DNA from: an uncultured Treponema sp.
Lineage (GTDB): Bacteria > Spirochaetota > Spirochaetia > Treponematales > Treponemataceae
Length of the DNA: 64,000 nucleotides
Direction: 5' to 3'
Assembly (NCBI GenBank): GCA_905372235.1
Contig: CAJPOF010000003.1
Coordinates: 1 to 64,000 of the forward strand
Below the pieces are notes generated by a model. The model was not told where the DNA came from and ran no database searches. It worked only from the letters and a program-made list of their open reading frames with translations. Positions 7,504 through 16,101 of this stretch are shown piece by piece; positions within the stretch are counted from its first letter, which is position 1, and each line of letters opens with the position of its first letter. A program made the translations under genes and the position numbers.

Positions 7504-8805
7504 ATGGTAATCAGTTCTATGGACCTTAAAGACGGTCATGTTGTTCAACTAAAAAACGGAAAAGAGCTCGTCCTAAAACGGGACGATGCCGCATCTCTTA
7601 TAAAAGAATTCGACAAATACGGCGAAGTCGCTTTGATTGACCTTGATGCAGCGATGGGAAACGTCAACCAAAAAGGCGACAGTGTTAATACGCCTCTTTT
7701 AAAAAGCCTTTTGCGAAAAGGGAACGTTCGGGTTGGCGGCGGAATCCGTTCGGTAAAACGTGCAAAAGAACTTGTATCGCTCGGTGCGGAAAAAGTCATA
7801 ATCGGCTCAGCCGCATGGAAAAAATCAGAAGAAACCGGAAAAAGTTCGCTGAACACCGCCTTCCTTGACGAACTTTCAGACGCAATCGGAAAACAGCGGA
7901 TAATAATCGGAGTGGATGCCCTTGACGGAAAAATCGCCATAAAAGGCTGGAGCGAAACCATAAATCTTTCCTTTATAGAAGGGGCGGCGCTCGCAGAAAA
8001 ATATTGCTCCGAATTGCTTTTCACCTGCATCGAAAAAGAAGGCTGCATGCTCGGCACAAACCTTGATATGGCAAAAAAACTCCGCGATGCTGTAAACTGC
8101 CGTGTGGTGGTCGCCGGAGGCGTTTCAACCGAGGAAGAAATAGAAACGCTTGAAAAAATGGGCTGCGATGTTCAACTTGGAATGGCACTTTACACAGGGA
8201 AAGTTTCGCTTAAAACCAGTTTTGAAAAATGCCTTGACTGGAAAAAAAACGGCGGACTTATTCCGGTAATCGCACAGGACGAGCGAAGCCGAGAAGTGCT
8301 GATGATGGGCTATGCGAACAAAGAGGCGTTGCGAAAAACATTTGAAAGCGGAAAACTCACATTTTTCAGCAGAACAAGAAATACACTTTGGACAAAAGGC
8401 GAAACCAGCGGACATTTTCTTGAATTGGTAAAGATTCGCGCCGACTGCGACAGAGACACCCTTCTTGCGACCGTTATTCCGAACGGCGGAGCGTGCCACA
8501 CCGGAAGCAGAACGTGCTTTTCTTCCGCACCCGACGAAAAATCCACGCTGGAACGCCTTTATGCCACTATTGCGGAACGTTTTTCAAATCCGAAGCCCGG
8601 AAGCTACACGGCTACATTGAACGAAAAGCGTGTCCGAGAAAAAATCGAAGAAGAGGCGGAAGAAATCTGCGAGGCGGAGACAAAAGATGAAGTTGTCTGG
8701 GAAGCCTGCGATTTGCTGTATTTTGTAAGTGTTCTTATGTACAAAGAAGGCGTAAACTGGAATGATGTTTACAACGAACTCGACAGAAGGCACAAAGAAA
8801 AATAA
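7504..8805 (+). CDS. HisA-HisI-HisE fusion, histidine biosynthesis
   Basis: One 433-residue protein with three consecutive steps of histidine synthesis. Residues 1-245 are a HisA-type barrel (ProFAR isomerase): SMDLKDGHVVQL with Asp7, VGGGIRS, GVDALDGKIAIKGW with Asp138, and VVVAGGVST; both catalytic Asp positions of HisA are present. Residues about 250-350 are HisI (PR-AMP cyclohydrolase): MLMMGYANKEAL, FFSRTRNTLWTKGETSGH, and a metal-binding tail with RADCDRDTL and NGGACHTGSRTCF. Residues about 355-433 are HisE (PR-ATP pyrophosphohydrolase): EEEAEEICEAE and WEACDLLYF. HisIE fusions are common; HisA fused in front is not. No other his gene is nearby. Confidence 0.9.
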   Translation: MVISSMDLKDGHVVQLKNGKELVLKRDDAASLIKEFDKYGEVALIDLDAAMGNVNQKGDSVNTPLLKSLLRKGNVRVGGGIRSVKRAKELVSLGAEKVIIGSAAWKKSEETGKSSLNTAFLDELSDAIGKQRIIIGVDALDGKIAIKGWSETINLSFIEGAALAEKYCSELLFTCIEKEGCMLGTNLDMAKKLRDAVNCRVVVAGGVSTEEEIETLEKMGCDVQLGMALYTGKVSLKTSFEKCLDWKKNGGLIPVIAQDERSREVLMMGYANKEALRKTFESGKLTFFSRTRNTLWTKGETSGHFLELVKIRADCDRDTLLATVIPNGGACHTGSRTCFSSAPDEKSTLERLYATIAERFSNPKPGSYTATLNEKRVREKIEEEAEEICEAETKDEVVWEACDLLYFVSVLMYKEGVNWNDVYNELDRRHKEK

Positions 8806-8823
8806 TTTTCCACCCTACGATTT

Positions 8824-9057
8824 TTACCTTGCAGGAAGCCCGTTCAAAAATTCCGAATAAGGCGTGTCCTTCAAGTTAAAAATCATGTCGCCGTGTTCGT
8901 TTTGCCCAATCACAAGACAAGTTTCCACCCACTTCTCGTCCACCTTGACTTCAAATTTGTCGCCAAAATCAAGATGCCGCAAAATTGAGTTTTCCTCTTC
9001 ATTTGCGATACAGAATTTTCCCTCAATTTCGTCAAATTCAAGTGTTCCTTCTTTCAT
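8824..9057 (-). CDS. small DUF5348-like protein
   Basis: 77 residues starting MKEGTLEFDEIEGKF; this ATG is preferred over an upstream in-frame GTG because GGAG lies 7 bases before it. It has a beta-rich pattern with FGDKFEVKVDEKWVET and a conserved-looking WxxT, resembling small DUF5348 proteins (family assignment from memory of the pattern). No signal peptide or membrane segment. It is convergent with the his fusion gene, with only 18 bases between stop codons. Function unknown. Confidence 0.65.
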   Translation of the reverse strand: MKEGTLEFDEIEGKFCIANEEENSILRHLDFGDKFEVKVDEKWVETCLVIGQNEHGDMIFNLKDTPYSEFLNGLPAR

Positions 9058-9184
9058 TTTTTTCTCCACAATTAAGATTTGCAGACATATCGCCTGCCCA
9101 AAAGCGAACCGCTCATTCTTTTAATATACAGACAATTTTAACAAATTGTCTTCAGTTTTTAAAACTAATTCGCTAAATAATTAC

Positions 9185-10630
9185 ATGAGACAAAAAATTA
9201 TTTTTTCGACTGTTGCGATTTTTGCCATCCTTGCGTTCGGAAGTCAAAAACTTGCAGCGGAACAAAGCCTTGAAAAAATCAGCACAAACTTATCTTCATC
9301 GTTCTATTTGGATTCGAAAAAAACTGATAATTCCGCCTACGCAATTTCGCAGACGACCTCTTTGGAATTTCCGGGTCTAAAAGGAAGATTTTCATGGAAA
9401 CTTCCAAGGACAAATTTTTCTTCCGTTCCGTCATTCTACAATCCGACGTGGAATTTTTCGCTGGACTTAAAAAAACAATCCGAATTTTACAAAAAATATC
9501 CGGTTCGGATGGATTTTGGCACGCTGAACGCAAGCGGAAGCCTTTCAAAAATGAAAAATCCCGCCTTGGCAAAAAGCGCAAGTACATTCACAAAAGTCTC
9601 GCCAAAAGCGCAAAAACTTTCTGCAATATGCGCAAGTCCTTCAAAATCGAATGCGCCGATTTCCGCATTTTTCGGCTACGATTTTTCTCCGTTCATGGGA
9701 AAAAAATATGCGCTTGAGTTTTCGCTTTTCACAAACGAAAAAAACGAATTCGCATCCGGCGTGTACGCACAAATTCCAATCGGAAAAAAACGCATGAATA
9801 TTTTGGGATTTTCAGAAACGCTCGGAATTTTTAAGTTCGCAAACGAAAATTCAGGGTGGTTTTCCACAAGCGATTATTTTCCGGAGCGTTTTTATTTTTC
9901 CTCATCGTCGCAAGCCTCGTTTTCAAACAAATTCGTAAACGCAAAAGCCGTCTTCAATCTTTACGAAAACCGGCACGCACAGCTCGACTGGACATTTTCG
10001 GCAGAAAACACGCTTTCCTTGGGATTTCTGAGCGTTTCGTCAGGGTATTTCTGCGCATCAAACCCGTGGATTTTCACAAGTTCAGGGAAAAATCTAAAGA
10101 CTTTGCAAAATTTTTTCGTGAATCCATACGTTTCGGTCTACACGTTCAAAAACAGATTAAAAATTCGGCTCGGTTTTTCAGGATTTTATGAAGACAAAGT
10201 AAACTCGAACGGGGAAAAACTTTCTTCACTGAATTTTCTTAGCTGCTTCGAAGGAACGACTAGGCTTTTTCTTGTGAAATTAAGTTCCCAAAGCAAAAAT
10301 CTGCTCATCGACAACGGAAACTTGCCGTGGAAAAGCGCAACATATTCCGAAAATCTGAGCGTCGCTTTATTGAAAAAAACATCTTTGAAAACGTCTGTAA
10401 ATTACAGTTTTACCCTTCCGCATGAAAGCGCAAATTTTTCCTCAAACCTGAAAGTGGAACTTTCATTTGCAAGTCCCGCCCCGATAAACATGACCGCAAA
10501 AACTTCCTGCACAATAAAAACGGAAGGCGAAAAAACGGAATTTTCATCGTTGCAGTTTTCCGTCGCATGGAAATGCAAAACCCCAAAAATGAACATAGGA
10601 ATTTACACGGCATTTAACTGCAAGTTTTAG
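9185..10630 (+). CDS. predicted exported beta-barrel protein, unknown
   Basis: 481 residues with a clear signal peptide (basic MRQK, hydrophobic core, probable cleavage after AA at residue 25). The ATG at 9185 is chosen because the signal peptide begins there; a longer in-frame start at 9146 would bury it. The mature part alternates aromatic and polar residues in many strand-like segments (for example KLSSLNFLSCFEG, SLKTSVNYSFTLP), lacks Cys clusters and ends in an aromatic residue (TAFNCKF), all typical of spirochaete outer-membrane barrels. No family was recognised. No good Shine-Dalgarno sequence is visible. It stands alone. Confidence 0.7.
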   Translation: MRQKIIFSTVAIFAILAFGSQKLAAEQSLEKISTNLSSSFYLDSKKTDNSAYAISQTTSLEFPGLKGRFSWKLPRTNFSSVPSFYNPTWNFSLDLKKQSEFYKKYPVRMDFGTLNASGSLSKMKNPALAKSASTFTKVSPKAQKLSAICASPSKSNAPISAFFGYDFSPFMGKKYALEFSLFTNEKNEFASGVYAQIPIGKKRMNILGFSETLGIFKFANENSGWFSTSDYFPERFYFSSSSQASFSNKFVNAKAVFNLYENRHAQLDWTFSAENTLSLGFLSVSSGYFCASNPWIFTSSGKNLKTLQNFFVNPYVSVYTFKNRLKIRLGFSGFYEDKVNSNGEKLSSLNFLSCFEGTTRLFLVKLSSQSKNLLIDNGNLPWKSATYSENLSVALLKKTSLKTSVNYSFTLPHESANFSSNLKVELSFASPAPINMTAKTSCTIKTEGEKTEFSSLQFSVAWKCKTPKMNIGIYTAFNCKF

Positions 10631-10742
10631 TTTTTGCGATATTCGGTTTTTCTACCGGCGAGAAGCTGTCAAAAAATAACCGACTTTCAAGACAGTTCCG
10701 GCGATTTTTCAAAAACAAGCCGGAAAATGCGTTTTTTGATTT

Positions 10743-11303
10743 TCAGAGACCTTTGGATTTTGCCTCATTCCAAAAAGATTCCATCATATCGATGTAGCCA
10801 AAATCTTTAGGAAAATTATTTTCTTCCATTCGTTTTTGCACGAATGAAAAACGCCTGTAAAATTTTTCATTTGCCTTTGAAATTGCAGTTTCAGGATTGA
10901 CTCCAAGTTTTCTTGCATAATCCACAACCGCAAAAATCAAGTCTCCTATTTCTTCCTCAACATGCATATAGGCGGAAGTTTTTTTGTTTTCCGCGGCTAG
11001 AGAATCGGATTTATTTTGAGTTTCCGCAAGAAATTCATCGTACGCATCCCGTACTTCGTTCAATTCTTCAAGCACTTTTTCCCTAATATCCGAAAGATTT
11101 TTCCATTCAAAGCCAAGATTTGCCGCCGCCTTTTGATACTCCAAAGCTCTAGATATGGAAGAAATATCCGAATGTGCGTCATCAAACATAAAACTTGCTC
11201 CATTACCTGTATTTTTGCAAAAACTTGAATCTACAATTTTGTTTTTTGAAATCTCTTTTGCATCCTGTCCTGCGGCGAACATTTTCGAATCTTTACGTTG
11301 CAT
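10743..11303 (-). CDS. mazG: MazG-family NTP pyrophosphohydrolase, C-terminal domain only
   Basis: Nucleotide pyrophosphohydrolase of 186 residues. Residues about 50-186 match the C-terminal half of full-length MazG: RALEYQKAAANLGFEW, the metal-binding EKVLEELNEV and EEEIGDLIF helices, then VNPETAISKANEKFYRRF. The N-terminal MazG domain found in the roughly 260-residue enzymes is absent; a 50-residue segment without homology replaces it, and pth begins just upstream, so no missing half is nearby. The retained domain carries the known catalytic residues, so it may be active. It is 12 bases downstream of pth and likely cotranscribed. Confidence 0.85.
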   Translation of the reverse strand: MQRKDSKMFAAGQDAKEISKNKIVDSSFCKNTGNGASFMFDDAHSDISSISRALEYQKAAANLGFEWKNLSDIREKVLEELNEVRDAYDEFLAETQNKSDSLAAENKKTSAYMHVEEEIGDLIFAVVDYARKLGVNPETAISKANEKFYRRFSFVQKRMEENNFPKDFGYIDMMESFWNEAKSKGL

Positions 11304-11315
11304 AGATTTTCCAAC

Positions 11316-11972
11316 TCACTCGGAAAGGAGTTTTTTCTTTGACCATTCAGGAAGGAAAACCGTCATGTCTTTTGAAAAAATCGCTTTACAAAAAAGCACG
11401 GCGACAATCGGAAAAATCTGCGAGAGGGAAATCCGTTCGTCCTCGGAAAAAGGACTCAACACATAATCGGCGATGTCTTTTCCGGCGGGTTTTGTAAGCC
11501 CAAATCGAAGCCGCCAAAAATCCTGCGTTCCAAAAACAGATTTTACAGACCTAAGCCCGTTATGACCGCCAAGACCGCCGCTCCATTTCAAACTCACAGT
11601 TCCGAACGGAAGCTCAAGTTCATCGTGAACGACAAGGATTTCCTCCGGCTTTATTTTATAGAAATTCGAAAGTTCAATAATGCTTTCGCCGGAAAGATTC
11701 ATATAAGTTTCTGGCTTTAGAAAATAAATCTGCCGAGGCGCATCCTCCGGAATGTGGACGGGAGAGCCGTCTTTTTTCGAAAGAACGCCTTCGTCGCTGC
11801 ACCACTTTGCAAGTTCCTCCAAAGAAACGGCACAAAAGTTCCCCTTGAATTTTTTCTGCCAAGAAAGTTTGTCCTTAAAAAAAAGACTTTCTTCAAATTG
11901 CCACGCAACGTTATGGCGAGTTTTTTCATATTCTCGACCGTAATTTCCTAAAAACGAAACCAACTTTATCAT
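11316..11972 (-). CDS. pth: peptidyl-tRNA hydrolase
   Basis: Releases peptides from prematurely dropped peptidyl-tRNA. The 218 residues include the Pth core: FLGNYGREYEKTRHNVAW with the catalytic His20, KPETYMNLSGES, VVHDELELPFGTVSLK and GGLGGHNGLRSV. The usual GNPG is GNYG here, and there is an insertion around residues 45-75. The start is the ATG at 11972; a TATAAT box ends only 9 bases before it and no Shine-Dalgarno sequence is present. mazG follows closely. Confidence 0.95.
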   Translation of the reverse strand: MIKLVSFLGNYGREYEKTRHNVAWQFEESLFFKDKLSWQKKFKGNFCAVSLEELAKWCSDEGVLSKKDGSPVHIPEDAPRQIYFLKPETYMNLSGESIIELSNFYKIKPEEILVVHDELELPFGTVSLKWSGGLGGHNGLRSVKSVFGTQDFWRLRFGLTKPAGKDIADYVLSPFSEDERISLSQIFPIVAVLFCKAIFSKDMTVFLPEWSKKKLLSE

Positions 11973-11981
11973 ACGGAACGG

Positions 11982-11987
11982 ATTATA
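11982..11987 (-). promoter_or_regulatory. -10 box 9 bases before pth ATG (leaderless type)
   Basis: Perfect TATAAT on the minus strand with only CCGTTCCGT before the ATG. Initiation about 7 bases after the box would give a leader of about two bases. The -35 region is weak (TTTCAA at 17 bases). Confidence 0.5.
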
Positions 11988-12019
11988 TCATTCCGCAGAA
12001 ATAATTGAAACAAACCCAA

Positions 12020-12089
12020 TGTGGATATTGTGGATAAGTCGCCCATTTTGTGGATAACTTGTGGAAAAAACGATAATTTTTGTGGATTT
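12020..12089 (+). other. cluster of five DnaA-box-like direct repeats
   Basis: Five same-direction copies of TGTGGATAA or near matches: 12020-12028 (TGTGGATAT), 12029-12037 (perfect), 12049-12057 (perfect), 12060-12068 (TGTGGAAAA) and 12081-12089 (TGTGGATTT). Start-to-start spacings are 9, 20, 11 and 21, near helical turns. The cluster fills the gap between pth and the STAS gene in AT-rich DNA. It could be an origin, a DnaA titration or reactivation site, or a DnaA-controlled promoter for pth. dnaA and dnaN are not in the window. Confidence 0.6.
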
Positions 12090-12161
12090 TCAGTGAACTG
12101 AATGAGGAAAGCAAAACAAACAGAAATGCGATTAATTTTTCTTCCGTCAGACTCAGCGGGT

Positions 12162-12716
12162 TCAGCCCAAGGAAACAGCACCTTTTTCGTCGATTGCAAT
12201 TATGGACTTACACTCGGAACATCTGAATCTTCCTGCCCTTGTGGCTCTAAGATGTTTTCCGCAAAGCGGGCAACCGAACACTTTCGGGAAAATCGCATCC
12301 GACAACGTTCCTCCGCTTCTGAAATGGTTTATGACATCTTCAGTTGAGTCCTTGATGTTGAAAAACTGCGAAAATCCCAAAAGCTGGAAAACTTCGTAAA
12401 CTTTCGGCTGGATTTCAAGAAGAACGACATCGCCGCCTTTAGGCTTCAGCATTTTAAGGAACGCCGTAAAAGAACCTATGCCAGTGGAAGAAACGTAATT
12501 CAAGGAGGAGCAATTAAAGACAAGGTTTATGAATCCCGATTCGACAATCTTTGTGATTTTTTTCTGAAAAAAGTTAGAGTTATATGTGTCTATGTAGCCA
12601 TTCAGATAGACGAAAATGCCGTTCGGAATTGAATCCGCCTTTTCAAGCATTATTTTTAGACTGTCGTCTTTTTCATCATCAAAACCGGTTATTATGCTGT
12701 TATTGTTTGCTACCAT
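12162..12716 (-). CDS. STAS-domain protein with C-terminal zinc ribbon
   Basis: 184 residues. Residues about 20-120 form an anti-anti-sigma-type STAS domain (IFVYLNGYIDTYNSNFF, LVFNCSSLNYVSSTGIGSF); the likely phosphoacceptor is Ser77, but the usual Asp before it is Ser76. Residues about 145-184 form a zinc ribbon with Cys149, Cys152, Cys166 and Cys169. Such proteins normally work by partner switching with a kinase and phosphatase; none is adjacent. GGAG lies before the ATG. The ribbon fusion suggests protein or nucleic-acid binding in addition to phospho-signalling. Confidence 0.8.
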   Translation of the reverse strand: MVANNNSIITGFDDEKDDSLKIMLEKADSIPNGIFVYLNGYIDTYNSNFFQKKITKIVESGFINLVFNCSSLNYVSSTGIGSFTAFLKMLKPKGGDVVLLEIQPKVYEVFQLLGFSQFFNIKDSTEDVINHFRSGGTLSDAIFPKVFGCPLCGKHLRATRAGRFRCSECKSIIAIDEKGAVSLG

Positions 12717-12871
12717 ATTTTGTCGTTCTCCAGATCACAAGACTTTCGTTATGTTAGCGTCTATGTTACTACAATTCCAACAATCGGTCAAATATTTTGT
12801 CCGCAAGAGCAGAATCCCATAGACACATTAAATAAGGCCGTGAAAGAAAAGTCAAATTTGATTTAAAAAAG

Positions 12872-13921
12872 TTAGAATATCGGGTAGTTTTCAAAACCTG
12901 CGCTTTTGAGTTTCAAGCCCATTGTTCCTTCGGAATTTTCGTCAATCACGACAATGTAATAGGTCGTTCCGCTCGCACGCTTTTCTTCCTGCACATAGGC
13001 GGAAAATCCCTTTTGGGAAAGGCGTTCCACAAAAGAAAGCGCATTGCCTTTTTCTCTGAAAAGACCGAGTTGAAGTTTGAGGGCTTTTTGCGTTGCCGCT
13101 TCGGAAGAAGTTTCGGTTGCGGACTGAACGGATTTTTCCGCATCGGATTTTTTTACGGATTCGGATTCGACTGCCGCATCTTTTTTTAGCACGGAATCGC
13201 ATTTTCCCTTTTCGATTACGACCTGAGCATCCTTATGTCTTGGAAGAAAAAACCAAAATGGGGTGGGAAGAACCTGAACGTTTCCTGTTACAATTCCAGC
13301 TTCGGGGGTAAGCGGATATTCTTTTAAAAGCCGCTCGGAATAGGATTTTTCGCCCGTTACATACCATAAAGTCAAAAGAATTGAATGTCTTACAGAACTC
13401 ATTGAAGGAAGATTCAGGTACGTTTTTAGAATTTCCGTGGGTTCCTGAACCTGACTTGAATCCTCGGCAACAGAAAGTTTTGCCCATTGCTCGTAGAGTT
13501 TTATTTCCGCTTGAATTTCCTGGGATTTTGAATTTCGCACATTGGAATTCAAGTAATTCAGTGCGGTCTCAGATTCTCCGGCGCAAAGCGCGCACCGGAC
13601 GGCATCAAGCACAAGTCTTTCATTTGATTTTTTAGGCATTCCGGTCGCACTTCCGGCTGCAATTCCTGCGGCGGCGGCATAACTTTTCTGTGCTTCTTTG
13701 TACTGGCTCAAAAGTTCCTGAAGGCTTCCAAGATATGCGTAAAGGGCACGTTTTTCCGAAGGCTCAGTTACTTTTTCAAGGCGGCTTTGAATATATTTTA
13801 CGGACTCGTCGGGATTTTCCTTTTTTACAGCCTCGTCGAAAACCGCCTTTGAAGTCAAAGATTGAGAAAACAGCAAGAATGTCGAAAAAAAGAACGCAAA
13901 TAAAAAGATATTTTTTTTCAT
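12872..13921 (-). CDS. exported SPOR-domain protein with helical repeat region
   Basis: 349 residues with an N-terminal signal peptide (MKKN, hydrophobic core, FSQS). Residues about 25-170 are helical and TPR-like (EPSEKRALYAYLGSLQELL, YKEAQKSYAAAAGIA). A low-complexity Ser/Glu/Lys linker follows (about 245-270), then a C-terminal SPOR domain (LKLQLGLFREKGNALSFVER to the end), which in other bacteria binds denuded peptidoglycan at the division site. It is followed by the LapA-like gene's stop 26 bases upstream, so the two are probably cotranscribed. Confidence 0.8.
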   Translation of the reverse strand: MKKNIFLFAFFFSTFLLFSQSLTSKAVFDEAVKKENPDESVKYIQSRLEKVTEPSEKRALYAYLGSLQELLSQYKEAQKSYAAAAGIAAGSATGMPKKSNERLVLDAVRCALCAGESETALNYLNSNVRNSKSQEIQAEIKLYEQWAKLSVAEDSSQVQEPTEILKTYLNLPSMSSVRHSILLTLWYVTGEKSYSERLLKEYPLTPEAGIVTGNVQVLPTPFWFFLPRHKDAQVVIEKGKCDSVLKKDAAVESESVKKSDAEKSVQSATETSSEAATQKALKLQLGLFREKGNALSFVERLSQKGFSAYVQEEKRASGTTYYIVVIDENSEGTMGLKLKSAGFENYPIF

Positions 13922-13947
13922 CGGCTTACCTGATTTTTAGGCGATTT

Positions 13948-14307
13948 CTAATTTTTTTGTACAACGGCTGCATTTTCTTCCATCGGCGGATTTTTTTGCT
14001 CGGAAGAAATTTTTCCTTTCATTTTTTTACCGAAAAGACTGATTTTTTTCACCTTCTTTTCCGCTTTTTTCGATGCGATTTCCGTTTCGCCGTCTTTTTT
14101 TTCAGTCCCCTTTTTTTTGTTGAAAAGCACGAACGGAAGCGTAAAAATTATTCCTGCCACGAACGAAAAAATTATTGTAAAAAACACAGGCACACTTTCG
14201 AATGTATGGAACAAAAGATTCACATTGCATTTGTTTTCAAGATTGAATCCGGCAAATAAAGCAAGAAGAACAAGAAAAACGATTGTACTTATAAGACGAC
14301 CCAACAT
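13948..14307 (-). CDS. LapA-like (DUF1049) membrane protein
   Basis: 119 residues. Two membrane segments (about 5-22 and 36-60) separated by a short loop, followed by a Lys-rich cytoplasmic tail with repeated KKK runs. The arrangement fits the LapA/DUF1049 family, whose E. coli members act in LPS assembly control. Treponemes generally lack classical LPS, so the role here is uncertain. The gene sits 15 bases after miaB and ahead of the SPOR gene, in a probable miaB-lapA-SPOR operon. AGGAG is present before the ATG. Confidence 0.65.
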   Translation of the reverse strand: MLGRLISTIVFLVLLALFAGFNLENKCNVNLLFHTFESVPVFFTIIFSFVAGIIFTLPFVLFNKKKGTEKKDGETEIASKKAEKKVKKISLFGKKMKGKISSEQKNPPMEENAAVVQKN

Positions 14308-14322
14308 AAAAATCTCCTAAAA

Positions 14323-15711
14323 TTAAATCATCCGACCCTTGAACGTATGGCCGTTTAAAGATTGTATCTCAACTTGAACAAATTTTCCAATCATCGACTT
14401 GGGTGCTTTGAACGAAACTTTTTCATTTCTGACGGTTTTGCCTAAAACCTCTTCCGGATTGTCGCGGCTGACGCTTCCAACAAGAACTTTTTCGGTTTTG
14501 CCGATGTGTTTTTTCATTTCTTGGTCGGTGTGGATAAGCTGAAGGTCAATTACTCGCTGAAGCCGTTCCTTCCGGATGTCAACGGGAATCTGTTCCCATT
14601 CGGCTGCAGGAGTTCCTTCCCTCGGATTGTAAAAATACATCATCGCACTCTCGTAGTGAACGATGTTCATAAGCTCAAGCGTAAGACGCACATCCTCTTC
14701 GGTTTCGCCGGGGAATCCCATCATGATATCCGTAGTGAGAGAAACGTTAGGAATCCGCTCCTTGATTTTCTTTATCACCCCAAGATAATGTTCCCGTGTG
14801 TACTGGCGATTCATTTTCTTCAAGACCTTTGTAGAACCGTGCTGAACAGGAAGATGAATATGCCGAGAAATAACCTCTTCCGCCGCAATCACGTCTATCA
14901 AATCGTCGGTAAAATCCTTGGGATTGCTCGACATAAAACGAACCCAGCCGATTCCCGACGAAGTTTTTTTTAGATGTGCCGAAATGATTTTCAGAAGAGA
15001 AGAAAAATTCACGATTTCGCCGGCGGCATCGACTCCCTTATAGGAGTTTACGTTTTGCCCAAGAAGAGTTATGTCCTTTACTCCGTAGCGATTCAAAATG
15101 TCAAGTTCATCAAGTATTTCTTCGACCGGACGGCTTATTTCCCGTCCCCGAACGTAAGGGACTATGCAATAGGTGCAAAAATTGTTGCAGCCGTGCATTA
15201 TCGGAACGAATGTCTCGAAATTTCCCTGTTCGTAGGAAACCGGAGCGAACCTGTACTGCTCCGTATCGTCAGGGACGAACGCTTCTTTCCCTTCATCAAT
15301 GGCAGTCGCAATTTCTGCAAAATGGTGCTTCGCAAAAGTACCGACCACGTAATCGATGAATGGCCATTCCGTCTGCACCGAAGACAAAAGCCGTTCCGCC
15401 ATACACCCCATGAAAATGAGAGTCAAAGGTTTTGGACCGTCCTTCACGAATTCCGCCGCCTCTTCCATATGCCTTAGTTTTGCGTCCGGACGACATTCCC
15501 TGACTTTTTTGAGACCCGCATACCAGCCAAGCCGCCCGACAATGCGATCCTCGGCGGTTTTTCTTATGGAGCAAGTATTTATGACCACAACGTCGGCAAT
15601 CTGCGGGCTTGCAGATTTTTTCCAGCCGCGGGAAATGAAAAGTTGCTCAACAGCGGCGCTTTCGGCAACGTTCATCTCGCATCCGTAGGTCTCAAAAAAG
15701 TAAGTCTTCAT
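14323..15711 (-). CDS. miaB: tRNA A37 methylthiotransferase MiaB
   Basis: Radical-SAM methylthiotransferase that converts i6A37 to ms2i6A37 in tRNAs reading UNN codons. The 462 residues contain the N-terminal UPF0004 domain (TYGCEMNVAES, VINTCSIR, MGCMAERL: three Cys for one Fe-S cluster), the radical-SAM CxxxCxxC motif (HGCNNFCTYCIVPYVRGRE) and a C-terminal TRAM domain. There is an insertion of about 25 residues before MGCMAERL. The ATG at 15711 is preferred to the TTG three bases upstream. A TATATT box lies 7 bases before the ATG with no Shine-Dalgarno sequence. Confidence 0.95.
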   Translation of the reverse strand: MKTYFFETYGCEMNVAESAAVEQLFISRGWKKSASPQIADVVVINTCSIRKTAEDRIVGRLGWYAGLKKVRECRPDAKLRHMEEAAEFVKDGPKPLTLIFMGCMAERLLSSVQTEWPFIDYVVGTFAKHHFAEIATAIDEGKEAFVPDDTEQYRFAPVSYEQGNFETFVPIMHGCNNFCTYCIVPYVRGREISRPVEEILDELDILNRYGVKDITLLGQNVNSYKGVDAAGEIVNFSSLLKIISAHLKKTSSGIGWVRFMSSNPKDFTDDLIDVIAAEEVISRHIHLPVQHGSTKVLKKMNRQYTREHYLGVIKKIKERIPNVSLTTDIMMGFPGETEEDVRLTLELMNIVHYESAMMYFYNPREGTPAAEWEQIPVDIRKERLQRVIDLQLIHTDQEMKKHIGKTEKVLVGSVSRDNPEEVLGKTVRNEKVSFKAPKSMIGKFVQVEIQSLNGHTFKGRMI

Positions 15712-16101
15712 CAAAAAAAATATAGCAGATTTTCATTTCTATTGGAATTGGCACAAAAAATGAAAAAGTGTGGATTTTTTTTCTGCGGATTTTTTTTTGT
15801 TCCTAAAATGCAAAAAATCACCGGATTTTACAAAGGCTGAAGAACAAAAAAGCGGTCGCAGTTATTCGAAAAGATTTTCAAAGTCCGTGCGAACTCCGCC
15901 AAATTTTTCTAAACAAAGATTTTCCTATTCCGATAAATGAGTATAAGAAAGCCTTTAAAACTCAAGTTTTAAGAGGTTTGGCTTAGATTATTTGCGATTT
16001 TTATAAGCGTTGCGAAAAAACTTATAAAATCGTTGGGCATTTTCAAAAACAGACTGATTTTGGAATGCCGTAAGACTATCAGGTCAAGATAAGGGAAAAT
16101 T
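15712..16101. other. 390-base divergent intergenic region between miaB and the SPOR gene
   Basis: Very AT-rich. Besides the miaB -10 box it holds an 8-2-8 inverted repeat at 15955-15972 (TTAAAACT / AGTTTTAA), nested inside AAGCC / GGCTT arms, and a second hairpin with arms 15995-16007 and 16021-16032 (one bulge). Neither has a T-run. No ORF with a start signal was seen. Confidence 0.5.
15719..15724 (-). promoter_or_regulatory. -10 box 7 bases before miaB ATG (leaderless type)
   Basis: TATATT on the minus strand followed by a T-run of 7 bases ending in G and then ATG. No Shine-Dalgarno sequence can fit. Confidence 0.45.
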
